DNA of 64,000 nucleotides from Pseudocercospora fijiensis CIRAD86 (lineage: Eukaryota > Ascomycota > Dothideomycetes > Mycosphaerellales > Mycosphaerellaceae): the NCBI RefSeq assembly GCF_000340215.1, contig NW_006921534.1:1421053-1485052 (forward strand), read 5' to 3'. The notes under the pieces are model-generated. The model had not been told where the DNA came from, did no database searches, and saw only the letters and a program-made list of their open reading frames with translations. Below are positions 26,001 to 37,797 of the stretch, piece after piece. The translations under genes and the position numbers were made by a program. Every line of letters begins with the position of its first letter. The stretch's first letter is position 1.

Positions 26001-27600
26001 GCGCGAATAAAGTTATCGATCTTAGATATAGTATCTAGCGCTTAATCGGGCGCGATCTATAGTAAGAGGTAAAGGTAGGGGAGGCTACGCTTCTAGTATT
26101 CGACCGTCTAGCATCTCGCGATATAGTAACTAAATACGTTCCTATAGCAGACCTCGTATAAAAACTCCCTAGCTTTCTAAATAAAGACCCTTATCGTAAT
26201 GTCTAGGCGGTCTATTACGTCCTAATAGTCGAACAAATAACGCGTAATCTCCGGCTAGTTAGGGTTAGCTATAAACGTAATAAAGTACGTAGGGACGCCG
26301 AAGTAGCCGACGATAGCTATAGAATCTTAGTAGCACTATAAAATCTACCGATCGCCGCCGACGTACGAGGACGGGAGAACTATTCGTAGAGCTTATAGGA
26401 TGCTATCGGATAATAGAGCCCTATTCGTAGGGACGACTAAACGGTTCCGCTATAGCAAACTATAACGCCCGCTTCCCTCGCATTCCCCGTACTATACCTT
26501 AGTTCGAAGAACATTGTAACGTAGGTCTTCGCCTATCTGTCGAGACAACTCTCGTTAAATGTCCTATCTGTTCTTATTACTTAATAGTACGCGGGTACTA
26601 CGCTGTTTCGGTTGTTTTAAGTCGTACGTATCCGCCTACACTTCTTTCTAATAGTTGCCTAGGAAAAGCAGCTCGTTTAAGTCTACTACGGTATATATAT
26701 CGACGTATAATTGTTATAGGAGCCGGCGACCGTAGAAGATAGTAGGAAATTAGTTTAGTCGATAGTGCAAAATGTACCTAAAGTAATTCCTAAGCGTAAC
26801 GTGCCTCCTACTACGCGTACGAAACTAGTTCTTTTATAAAAACCTAGGAGTTCTAGCCGCCTAGAGGAGGACGTAATGTATAGGGAAGTAGTATAAATAG
26901 TAGCGATTTATACGATATAGAGTAGTAGACACCTCTCCTGTACTTAACCGCTCTACTACTACAAAATCCCTTATTCCGCTAATAGCTTCCGGATCGTAAT
27001 CCGAATAGAGGGCGGCTACTTCGTTTACGACCGGCTTATTATATCGACGCGCGTCCTATATACCTTCGTAGACTAAACTAAGGTCTATAGCCTTAAGAAC
27101 GAGGCGCCTAGGTCCTTAGGAGGATATAAACATTTCCCGAGCTGCGGCGAACTTGTAATATAGCGCGTTGTATTGCGTAATTATCTTATATAACGCGATT
27201 ATAGTGCCGAAGTCTAGCTACGGCGATAGTACAGATTTCTAGTTCCGGCTAGTATATCTACGATCGCCGGATTTCTATATACGCCTCTTAGTAGTATATA
27301 CGGGGTCGTAAAAGTATAGCTACGCGTATTAGGGATCTTCCGTCGGAGCGAAGAGACCGCCGCCTAAATAATACGCTTCCCCGTAGATCTAGAACGAACT
27401 ATATCCTAATACCCGTATATTACGCTTAGCTATAAATAAAGTTATTACGAGGCGGCAATTGTAGGCTCGAATGTTCTCCTAGAACGTTCTTACTTCTATA
27501 TCCTTAGATAGGTCTATAGTAAGCAGTCGCCGTAGCAACGGAGGTAGTTTAGGGATCGGAAATATACCTTTTACCGCGCTACTACCGCAATATGTTATAA
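23100..27600 (-). pseudogene. Helitron RepHel (HUH replication initiator plus PIF1-like helicase) relic
   Basis: The minus strand reads through a full Helitron protein in order, with all interruptions TAG/TAA. An N-terminal part lies near 27,290-27,480 (ENIRAYNCRL, then a segment ending LYFYDP). The Rep domain follows, with FIANPN-stop-PEITR and DRLDITIRVF near 26,170-26,290, then the HUH block near 26,041-26,100. There the two catalytic His codons now read Tyr (LPYLYLLL). The helicase has Walker A GGCGKTFLYRILLAT (24,530-24,580), Walker B DEAAMQNSRDIIAIY (24,250-24,320), GGDQ-type motif III, and C-terminal motifs such as VNGTRVIV and RVTDVYNLRVLI (to about 23,270). Length fits the roughly 1,500-residue family. 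Loss of HUH and many stops show it is dead. Confidence 0.9.
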
Positions 27601-30600
27601 ACACTATACCGTTCTTATCCGTAGAAGAAGACAGTTTGCTATCTACTCGGACGTTCGATGCTTTACGGATCTAATACTTAGCTTAATAGTATTAGTAGGT
27701 ATATACTATATCGCTAATATTAAGTATTACTACCTCGTATAGTATCGAGATATACGCCTTAAGAAGAGTAGACCTCTCTAGGCGTAAGAGGTCGGCGTTA
27801 GTAGCCTGCGATCGACCTAGGCTATAGTACGCTTCGGCGACCGCCGTAGGGAGGGTATTATAATCGTTTAGACGTTTAAAAGATATCCGCCCTAGAGAAG
27901 GCTAACTAGCTCGCACCTAAGGACTAGAACCGCTAGCTCTAGCCCTACTAGTAGGGGTAGTAGTAGTGTCCGTCGGTGTTGCTCTAGAGGTAAAAGGAAG
28001 GCTCGGTAGAAGTAGCGGTTAGATAGGCCCTAGCGACGGAGCTCTAGGCGCGATAGAGCTACTATTCTTAATTAAACTCGTAGAGTTAGCGTTATAGGAA
28101 GGCTCCGTAAATTCAACGTCTATCGGTCTAGAAGGATCGAGAAGGTCGCTAAAGTCGTAGTAATTATCGAAAGCGTCTAAACCGTATTTATTAGGGGCCT
28201 CTATATCCGGTAGCGTCGGACCTTGCCTCTCGGCGTCCTATATAACGCTGTCTCTAGGCAAGATAGACTAATCGTCCTAGTTATAGTCGCGACCTATCGG
28301 ACCTAGCAGAGTATAGATACTAGAAGCGCCGCTTGCTAATATAGATATAGAATCGGACCTGCGACTAACGCTCGGAATTATAATAGTAGGTAAACTCTAC
28401 GCCGAATACGATAAAAGAGATAGTATTAGACGTAACGGGTCGATAGCACATAACTCGTACGCAGGCGGAGTATAGGGACGCTCCGTAGAAGAAGATATAA
28501 GAAAGAGGGAACGATCGGATAGCGTTTTAGATAAAACACCTTACGTATATAGCGATAATACGCTAGGGAGGTCGCGCGTCGTCCCTAACGTCTCTAACGT
28601 ATCGTTAAAGACAGGACTTGCTCGACGTAACCTAGGTAATAGTCCGGTAGATGCGTCGTCGTACGCTAACTATATATATATAGTATTAGAATCGCGGTTG
28701 CTATAGGTAGAAAGTTAGGCTTTCTATTAAAGTTAGGGAATATTATCGCTCGAATACTAACCTACGCGCTAATATACTACTAGAGTACAAACCCTATAGA
28801 ATCGTCTGTTCTTCCTCTAGAAGTTAGATACTAGTTTAACGATCTAATAGAATTTGCATTAACGCAGTTCGACTACTAGTCTAGAAGCGGGACCGGGAAC
28901 GGGAATACGGTTATACGGAAACAATAGCCTAGCGGAAGATTAGGAGATACCCGCTCTATACCTCGACTCTTTATCTCTATATAATATCGTTTAGAACGGA
29001 TTATCGTCTTATACGACGTTTATCCCCGTCGACATTTTAACTAGTAATAGGGAACTAGATCTCCGCTTCGGCTTCGGCTATCGTCGCGAACGCCGTAACT
29101 TAGATAGACTATCGTCCGATATTAGGTTAATCGTAAAGTCGGGCGGTGCGAAAGAGCTAGGTATCGCTCGCTTCTTACCTTTTCTCGCGCTCTCTATATC
29201 CGGTAGCGTAAGTATCGGGCGCTTAGATCTAGAAGAAGATAGAGTAGATAGAGAAGATATTTTAGGTAAGGAAGAGCTAAGCGAGTACGCTATACTATAG
29301 AGTTCGAAGAATCGCGGCCTTTTATACGAAAAGCGAGGTAATTACGACGTACTATTAGTAGACCGACGATATCGAGGCGTCCTTATATACTACCTCTCGG
29401 AGATAGGGACAATTCTAAGAGCGAGCCGTTATTTTCTCGTAGAGATCGTCGATAATATAAGCGTTAAGGTACGCCTCGGAAATTAGGATCCTAGAGCGGT
29501 ATAAGGTATACGAATCGTAAAGAGTCGATATTAGGGATCTCGGTTAGGAGGGACCGCGGCTATTAGCCTATCTACCTCTAATACTTACTAGTCCTAAGTT
29601 GTTTATAGATAGAATAGCTAGATGTTCGGTATTACGAAAGAAGTCTAAGATCTAGGGAGGACGAATCGCGAAGAGTCGATAGCGGAGACCCTAGTTAGGA
29701 GGGCCTATACGATTAGTACTTGCTTACGAATCGTAATAATTCGGAAATTAATACTAGGAAGTTCCTTTAACGGAGCTAGTTAGATTATTAGAATCCGTAG
29801 ATTAGAAGATTCCTAGATCCTAAGGTAGTATTAGCGGAGTATATAGATTAAATAAAGGTTACCTAGAATGCTACTCCTATACGAGCCCTCGAGATCTAGT
29901 TTAGACAAATTATCCCTAACTAGTTAATCAAATCTAGGATATATAGTTTACGAGAGTAGTAGGATACTCGCCGGCCGAGATTACGGAGGAGGACTAAGTA
30001 CGAATAGTAGGTTCGTATAGGGTAGTTCGTATAGAGGGGAGAGAGAGAGCGAGAGTACTCGGTAGATAGGCGCCTCTTTAACCGATCCTAAGAAAGCTCT
30101 ACGTTTACCGGCGTAATCTAGTCTTACGTAGTATCGATCTCGCAATTTCTCGACGTAGAAAGGCTATAGGCACCCTATAGAGCGCCTAAAGTTAGGAGAC
30201 TAGTAGGATAGCTACTAGATTCCTTAGGCGTTAAGTAGATTGCTCTATACGGGTCCTACCGGGAGTACTATCCTCTAGTCGCCGATTATTAAAGAGAGAT
30301 ACGTATATAGCTAGGGGCCATTTAGAAAACTAGATCCTACTAGAGCTAGTAGTATTAGTAATAGCCGATTAGAGGTATTAGGCGAGGACGCCTATAACTC
30401 GCCTTTAAGCGTCTAAGATATTAGCTCGCTAAACGATAGTCCGGTATATCTAGAGACAGTATCGTAGGCGGCGGATGTAGAGGATTTTAATATAGAAGAA
30501 GGTAAAGAAGCTACAACGGTGCCTACTATACCTAAAGGAAGATAGATCGCGGTTAAATATATAGACTAAGCGCCGGTTAAGACTATATATTCTAGGAGGG

Positions 30601-32130
30601 CAATTTCGGTATTAAAGGCCTAGATTAGCGATATAGTACGTATGCGCTAGCTCGGATAGTGTGTTCTTCGGCTTAATTTCCCGTACTCGGCGCTCTTAAA
30701 GAGCGATATTCGTTCGGGTAGTATCGCGCAATTCTAAAGACCTTTATTTCGAAACCCCCTAGTCCTAAGTGTATCTCGAAGTAATATACGCGCCGCGTAT
30801 ACGTAGCTGCCTGTTTATTTGTATACGTAACGCGATCTAGAAGTAATATATTAACGCGATTATTAATACGAACTTAGAGCGCGATACGGATATTAACCGT
30901 TATTCTATCGACCGCCGCCCTTCTATATACTTCGCGTAGTCTAGTACGACTATTTCCCCCTCGATTTCCTTCGCCGACACTATTATATTAGCGATTAGAA
31001 CGCGCGCGATAGCAGACTAGGAGGACGTCGATTTTATAGCTATTTAGTAGTAGGAGCTAAACTTCGCCGCTAAGTCGCTCCGTAACGAGAATAACGGCGT
31101 TAAGGGGGAGACTAGCCCTGTCTTCGATTGCCTAAGGGAGAACTATAGAACAGGCCGGCAACCGGATATAGCGTACCGCGATAACCGCCGCTACGATATA
31201 TATACTAACGAGATCGTAATAGCGGTTAATAGAAGGATAAACGCGAAACTAGACACTAAGTTTATAAGTGTTAGCGCCGCGTATAGATGTCGAAACTAGA
31301 GCTAATAGTAACTAGACGTGCTAGTACGAAATAGTAGATAGTAGCGTAGTCGAGCTTACCTTTTAGCCGAAGGATAATAGCTCTCCCTATCCCTTCGATC
31401 GTTATAACTTCTTAGAGGCAGATAGTAAGATTCCGGCCCTAAAGAGATTCGTAAGTTAGCCCGTTAGGAAGGACTGCCTATTTTTAATCTCGTACTAACC
31501 TCTATAGGCTCGGATAGGTATATTAGGGCGAGCTCCGTTTCCGGACTATCGCTATAGAAGACTACCCTCTCGCCGAATATCCCCTCTTACTTCTCGTATA
31601 CCCTATCCTCGACCCGCGGTCGCCTTCCTTCGAATTAGTAGGCAAGGTATAGCTGTTCTATACCTTCGACCCGAGGTAGCTAAGCTATATCTCGACTAGC
31701 GGACCCGGTACTAATCTAACCCTGCCTAGCAAATAGGCCCGCTCGTTCTATTTTCTAGTAGAAGGTACTCGAGGCCTCTAATATAATATTACGTTCCGCT
31801 CCGTATAAGATAGGGAGAATAAGTATCGGCCCTAGATATTAGAGAAGGCGTAGAATAAGGCTAGCTTTAGATATACGGACTAGTAACCTAAGATATTATA
31901 GAAGTAGGGAGTTAGCGACGTATACCTAAAGGCTATTAACGAGCTAGAGTTTAGAGGTAATTAACGGCCGTATCTAAAGATATCGCGATTCCGGTAGCAC
32001 CTAAATTAGTAGAAATAAAATGAAAATAGTCCTACTCTTACCGTCGCCTATATCTAACCGTATATTTTACTCTTCTCTCCTATACTCGCTACCGCCGCGA
32101 AAATTGTACCGACCGCGTACGCCGCTAATC
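27601..32130. other. RIP-mutated DNA; fragmentary unknown frame
   Basis: No known domain was found. A plus-strand collinear stretch around 30,310-30,660, Glu/Asp/Ser-rich and broken only by TAG/TAA, is the clearest coding-like remnant. The Helitron 5-prime end should lie somewhere here but no boundary was found. Confidence 0.35.
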
Positions 32131-32400
32131 CTCTATTTACTCCCTACTCTTTCGGCGTCGCGAAATGCTAGTAAGACGCATCGATCTACGCTATCCTAAT
32201 AGCGAAAAGGGAGTCCCTCTCTTAAACCTTGCCTACTTCTCGCGTCGTCTCCGCTAGTCCTCTATTTACTATCTACGCTTTCGTCGTCGCGAAATGCTAG
32301 TAAGACGCATTAATCTACGCTATTCTAACGGCGAAAAGGGAGTCCCTCTTTTAAACCTCGCCCGCTCCTCGCGTCGTCTCCGCTAATCCTCTATTTACTC
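32131..32400. repeat. 129-bp tandem repeat, two copies plus partial third
   Basis: Units begin with CTCTATTTAC at 32,131, 32,260 and 32,389, exactly 129 bp apart. Each full unit contains GTCGCGAAATGCTAGTAAGACGCAT. Differences between units are mostly transitions. Confidence 0.8.
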
Positions 32401-32629
32401 TCTACCGATACTATATATACTCCTATAGCGAAGAAAGGCGAGGTCGGATAGGAGCGGCTTTCTAATACGTAACTAGAGCTAAGCGAGCGGGGACGCTTAT
32501 AGCCGCTACGTAAATAGAGACCTCTAGCTAATTAGGTAGTCCTAAAGGTTATATCCTCGCTAGTTATTTAAAGCTAGCCCTAGTTAGCGAGATGCCGAAC
32601 TATAGTCGCTCGAATATATTAGCCGACCG

Positions 32630-32900
32630 TACCTTTAAGGGTACGGTAAAATTAGTATAAGGCGATCTACGATCTACTAGATCGTCCGGATAGAGGGTTT
32701 AATTCCCTTATTAGCTACAACTTTTTTTTTTTAATCTATACAATTATCTGTATTCTATAACCCTCTAGCTAATTAGATCGGTTCTAGATAGTAAGAGTTA
32801 TTCGCTCGTAGTCCTTATAGAGATACGGGATAGCGACTAGCGAGGGTATAACTTTTAGTATTAGAGGTTCGAATCCTCTATTAGCTATCCTTTTACGCTC
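32630..32900 (+). other. tRNA-like (Pol III-type) remnants
   Basis: At 32,860-32,877 a perfect T-arm AGAGG-TTCGAAT-CCTCT gives the Pol III B-box core GGTTCGAATCC. Flanking GGATAGC (32,829) and GCTATCC (32,885-32,891) could pair, but the interval is only 63 nt, too short for a normal tRNA. A related arm (GAGGGTTTAATTCCCTT, about 32,693-32,710) precedes a T-run at 32,728. These may be tRNA relics or a tRNA-derived SINE. I cannot assign an anticodon. Confidence 0.3.
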
Positions 32901-34269
32901 GCGTAAGGCGGCTAGCTATAGCCGCGAATTCTAGAGTTCCTATACGTAATTTTCCCCGTATCTAGGAGCTGCCGCGCTAAGCGGGAGCGCCCGCGTGTTT
33001 TAGGGATACTAGAACTTTATATATATAAAAAAAAACCCCTAGCCTTCTAAGGTACGTGCTTTCTTATCTATACTAAGACGAGATAGAGACTAAAACTAAA
33101 CGTATCGGTCTATCTAGGGCCTCTAACTTGTCCGGTACCGCCGTTTATTTAGAGAGCGTATTGTCTTTACATATAGTAAGAACGAGATGTAGCTTTAAAT
33201 ACACCCTACGCGCCGCTACGCTATCGAAGACGTCGCGTAAGGGCAAATTACGGCTTAGAGACGATAACAAGTATAGAAAGTTTATAGACTAAAGGAGATA
33301 GATTGCTCTACCTACGATACCGTACTTAGGCTCCTCCGCCTTCTTTCTAAGTTATAATAGCGTCTGTCTCTAGGGCGCGAGCACCGTACTTATAGTAGTC
33401 CTAAGAAAACGTACTACTCTCCCGTTTCTATATATATCTCTAGACGATAAAACTCTCTATTCCTACGCCCTATATCGAGGATTACTATCGCGTCGTCCGT
33501 ATCGATTTAAGTATAACCGAAATTAGTAGCATTCTATACTAACTATAGCCTCCTTTTTATATCGAAGTCCCTTCCCGCCTCTACGTTAAAGAAGTCGTAG
33601 TATTTAATATAGCTATCGTTTCGTAGGAAGTCGAAGGGTTAGTTATATTATAGTAAAGTATCGATAGCGCTAGGAAGACAGATTTCCTCTAACAACCGTA
33701 GGTCGTACCTAACTAGAACCCTCTATACGAAGGTGCTATCTATTCGGCTCGTTATAGTAGGATACGCGTATAGAGGAACGACGACGAAGCGATCTATACC
33801 GAACGGCTATATAGTAGCAAGCTTTATCTACGCGAATTCGATCTAGAACCGGTTAGTAAAAGCGCTATATTCTTAGGGTACGCGACGGATATACCTAGCG
33901 ATAATGCCGAGGAAATAGCGAGTTAGACTTTTAGAGGTATAGTCTCGGCTCGAACTCGTCGAGTTCGTCGAGCCTATTAGTATTTGTATATAAATTAACG
34001 TAGATAATAGACCCTTCTATTTGCTCTTTCCGTTACGCCTAAGTAGTAACAACGTTAAGGTTACCGTCTAGGTACTTGTCCTACGACTACTTAGGTATAG
34101 AGATCTATAGGAGTTAGCTTTCTACTACTATATACTAGACGATATACGAGAATACGTACTACGTATTCTTCGTCCCGAGACTCCGTCTACTAGTAGATCT
34201 TATTTATAACTAGAGATACTAATCTCGATATATGCCTAGACGGCTAGTAATCTACAACGCTATAGTACG
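32901..34269. other. RIP-mutated DNA, nothing recognised
   Basis: The sequence is TA-rich with no open frames or motifs. It probably includes the outer part of the repeat that follows. Confidence 0.4.
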
Positions 34270-36395
34270 GAGGTTTAGGAGAGAAGCCGTTATTCTTGTC
34301 TATATTACGGTTCTCGCGTACGCGGCGTAATACCTCCTTAGTAACTAGCTTATATATGTCTTATAGCGCTTCTTAATATACCGGGGCCCGGCCTATAGCG
34401 AGCTATTAGCGAAGTCGTATAGAAGCGCGGGGGTGCTTAATCTCGGCTATAGCGCGATTTAATTCCTAATATTAAAAGGCTCGCTACGGTATACTACGTA
34501 GAACGTCTATCTCTATAGCTCGATATTAGCGAAGGTAGCGTATAGCTACCGATACGCTAGAGACTTACTATTAGGGAGGGCTATAGTAGCTAAGACCGTA
34601 TAGGAGGGGCGCCTTTATCGAGGTCGCTACTAGTAATATCGACAACTAGAAGGAGGTAGATATAGCTACGTAAAAGTAGTCGCTATATTAGTTATTATAG
34701 TAGTAATATTTAGACGACGCGTAACGCCGCAATATTACTGTTTATATACGTAACCGTCGCCGCACGCTAAGTCTATACTAGCTAATAGATATAAAGCGAC
34801 GATATAAAGCGACGATATAAAGCGACCTGCGATAATAATAATAGCCTCTCGCGACGCGACGACGAACACTCGACCTTACGCTTACTACTCTAGCTTAGAT
34901 CCTACTACTATAACGTCGGTATCGTCGCTAGGGAGGTATTAATACGAACGAAGTCGTTAAGGACTCGAGTTAAGGCAAAGGAGCGCGTCGTCTACCTCTA
35001 GTAGTATAATCTAGTAAGATATATCTTCTAGAGCTATAAATTTATATCGTATCGAGGGATATAAAAAGATGTCCGTTAAGCAGATAGCACGCTAAAAATT
35101 ATAACAAATGTACTAAGATTATCGTAGATTTCCTTCCGTAATCTCCCTAAATACTATATTCTCCCCTACGCTCTATACTACGATTACCCGCGCCTTAGTT
35201 TATTATAACGCTCGACTCGCTACGATACTCCTCTAGTAGGGCGAGACCGAATAATAATAAGGAAGGCTTTCGCCGGACGGGAGCGCTGTATATAGTTAAG
35301 AGACAACTCCGCGTCGCTACCTAGTCGAAGCCTATACTATTACGGAGGAGCCGGAAATAGTCTAAGAAGTAGGTTATCTTAGCGTACTTATCGCTAAATA
35401 GGGCCGGGAGCTATACCGTCTATTCCTAATCGCGAGTAGCACTCTCTAAGAGTAAGGCGACGCTAATACTATAGCCGGATATCGTATCGAATTAATACTA
35501 GATCTCGAGGACCTTTATAGCCGCCTTATCGGCGACGTCGTTATAGAAAAGGCTAGTAGCGATATAAAACACCTTAAGAGGCTTCGCGATAGTCGATCCT
35601 TCTACTAGCTACGATTCGAATATCTACTTAAGGTCTAGCTTCCGAGAGACGATACTAAACGAAGGAAATAAGCCGAACCGCTATAGATCGAGAATCCTCT
35701 ATAGCGGGCTAAGTAGTAGCGAGTCTTACTATATCTTCGTAAAGAAAACTACCGACTCTTACGGTAATTCCTACCGAGTACCGTAAACCTCCTCGTACTA
35801 GAATTGTTAGCTACTATATCGGAGTACGACCGCTACTATACTACTTACTATAGCTTTCTATACCTCGGACCCTTTAAGACTATAATCTTAAGCGTACGTC
35901 TTCGCGAGTATTGCGGTAGGCCTCGAGAGACTGCGATAGGTAGTTAGTAGCGGGCCCTCGTTAGATCTATACTAGTACGACGCGAATAAGTACCTAGCGG
36001 CTAGAGGAGTTAGATCGAGGTCGGTTCTAGTAGAGTCTATAATAGTCGATCGCGATATTAGGTTGTTATAGTAGTAATTAATAACCGCGCGCCTACTAAA
36101 GTCGTTATATCTCCGGATGTAGGCGCGTTATACGCGGCTACTATAGTCGCATATACGACGCGCGCCTTCCTTAAGACTTACGAGCGAAGAATACCGCAAT
36201 TTCGTATAGCTTCTCGAAGGCTATAGAGGTCGATAGAGCTACGATAGCGACTAAGAGGGTCGATAGTGTCGTATTTATAAGACCCCGATAGCGGAGCTCG
36301 CGATAGTAGGGCCTCGGTACTAGTTATATATACTAAATTACGCTTCCCGTAAGGCTACTAGCGCGATCGAGTATACCGCTTCGAGTAAATACCGC
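34270..36395 (+). repeat. 2.1-kb dispersed repeat, copy B (inverted copy of 4,402-6,545)
   Basis: The plus strand matches the minus strand of 4,402-6,545 throughout. This copy extends further right than copy A, into a terminal block shared with 39,890-40,175. It contains a triple GATATAAAGCGAC unit near 34,790-34,825. Collinear coding-like stretches broken by TAG/TAA occur, but no domain was recognised. Confidence 0.75.
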
Positions 36396-36610
36396 CGGAT
36401 AAGGTATATACGACGAAGACGCCCTTTTCGAGACTACTATCGAAGTTATAGCTCGTCGCGGTATATACTACGACGTCTACGCCCTTCCGAATCGCTAAGG
36501 TATTAACGTTCCTCGCGTCTACTAATTAGAGGCCGCGGTTAGCCCGTTTTAAGCCGCACTAAGCCTAAAGGGGCCCTAACTTTTATTAAGTTATTATATT
36601 ATAGATTTTA
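36355..36610. repeat. Left arm of inverted repeat flanking the kinase island
   Basis: This arm matches the reverse complement of 39,890-40,175: the GAGTAAATACCGCCGGAT block, the ACGTTCCTCGC block, CTACTAATTAGAG, and GCCGCACTAAGCCTAAA leading to TAACTTTTRTTAAGTT. The match stops at about 36,610. It appears to be the terminal part of the 2.1-kb repeat family. Confidence 0.65.
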
Positions 36611-37265
36611 TATCGAATAGGCTATATAGCTTAATAACTATTAGTCGTAGTATAGTACTTTATAGAGACGGGACCTAGATAATTTAGCGATTAAGAATAT
36701 CCGCTATTTTAATAAGCTAGTCGCTTTAGAAATACTAAAGTTATTATCGATAAACGTAAATTGCTACTCTCGACTAACTCGTTTACCTATCCCTATATAC
36801 TTTAAACTTAATAGTAAGAAGTCGCGCGTAGGTACGTATAGCTAAGAAGTTAGTCGGATAGCACTAATTAAGGGGCTCTAAGTGTTAGATACACTAGACT
36901 TAGGGGTTAGTGTTTTAGTGTATATTAGTAGCCGGATAGCTATATTAAGTCGCGTCGCGAGATTTAGTATAACTTAACGCGTATACGTCGCATATACGGG
37001 ATTTTTAGATCGTTAGACTCGTAATTAGCAGGGCTACAACCTCCTCGTATTGGATTTGCTAGTTGTCGTTAGTATAGCGAGATCGTATTTTAATAGCGGA
37101 ATCTACGATAAAAATCAGCGGTTTGGCTTTAGGCCTTTAGGCAAAGGATTAGGTAGAGTGGTGTATGATTGGTTGCTCGGAAGTCGGCAAATGAACCCTA
37201 AATTATGCTATCACGTGCAATTCGAACCAATTCACCACCGCGGAACGTAATCCTTAATGCACAAA
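36611..37265. other. Transition from RIP-mutated to unmutated DNA
   Basis: CA and TG pairs reappear from about 37,030. An open stretch at 37,050-37,250 (66 codons, plus) has no recognisable feature and I do not call it a gene. Confidence 0.4.
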
Positions 37266-37660
37266 GGCCTAAACGGAGGTAGGCGCTTGCACAAGTGCCT
37301 GCCGGATATCAAGGCGTCATAAACAAAACCGCTACTCCAGCGATGGAGGAAAAGGTCGTTCTTTCGTCATATGCCACAAACAACGAGGCTTGAGCTGAGG
37401 CTATTCGTTAGTATCCCAAAGTCGCCGATGCCAAGATACAGTAGGAGCAATCCCGCGCGCTTACAGATGTGTCTGCCGCTAACAAAATCGCTCGTAGAGG
37501 GTCTGAGCCCCATAAGTCAAAGAAAGATCCATCCGATTTGCAGGAAGTAATTACCGTGAGCTACCACACTGCCTCCGGGACACGTGTGACAACTGTGCAC
37601 GTCCACGAAGATGGTACTTTCAAGGAGTTTCCCTCGCGCAACGCGTACAAAGGCAAATGA
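37266..37660 (+). pseudogene. Degenerate small ORF of unknown function
   Basis: A plus-strand frame ends at TGA 37,658-37,660 and reads coherently backward to about 37,270. The last 63 codons (37,469-37,657) are uninterrupted and include VITVSYHTASGTRVTTVHVH. Upstream, the frame is broken by TGA and two TAG codons near 37,395-37,445; the TAGs sit in contexts consistent with CAG to TAG changes. It may be a once-functional gene hit by RIP spreading from the adjacent repeats. A methionine near 37,345 (MEEKVV) is a possible original start. No family recognised. Confidence 0.4.
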
Positions 37661-37797
37661 ACACGTCTTCCCCTCGCTATCTGCAACAGGGGTGGCTATT
37701 GGGCGATCCGCATAGAAGTAGTTTGGTGGTGGAGCATAGAACAAATGTCTGCCTAGAGTAGCTAGGACACATGTATCGCTCTGTCGTAATCTATTTC

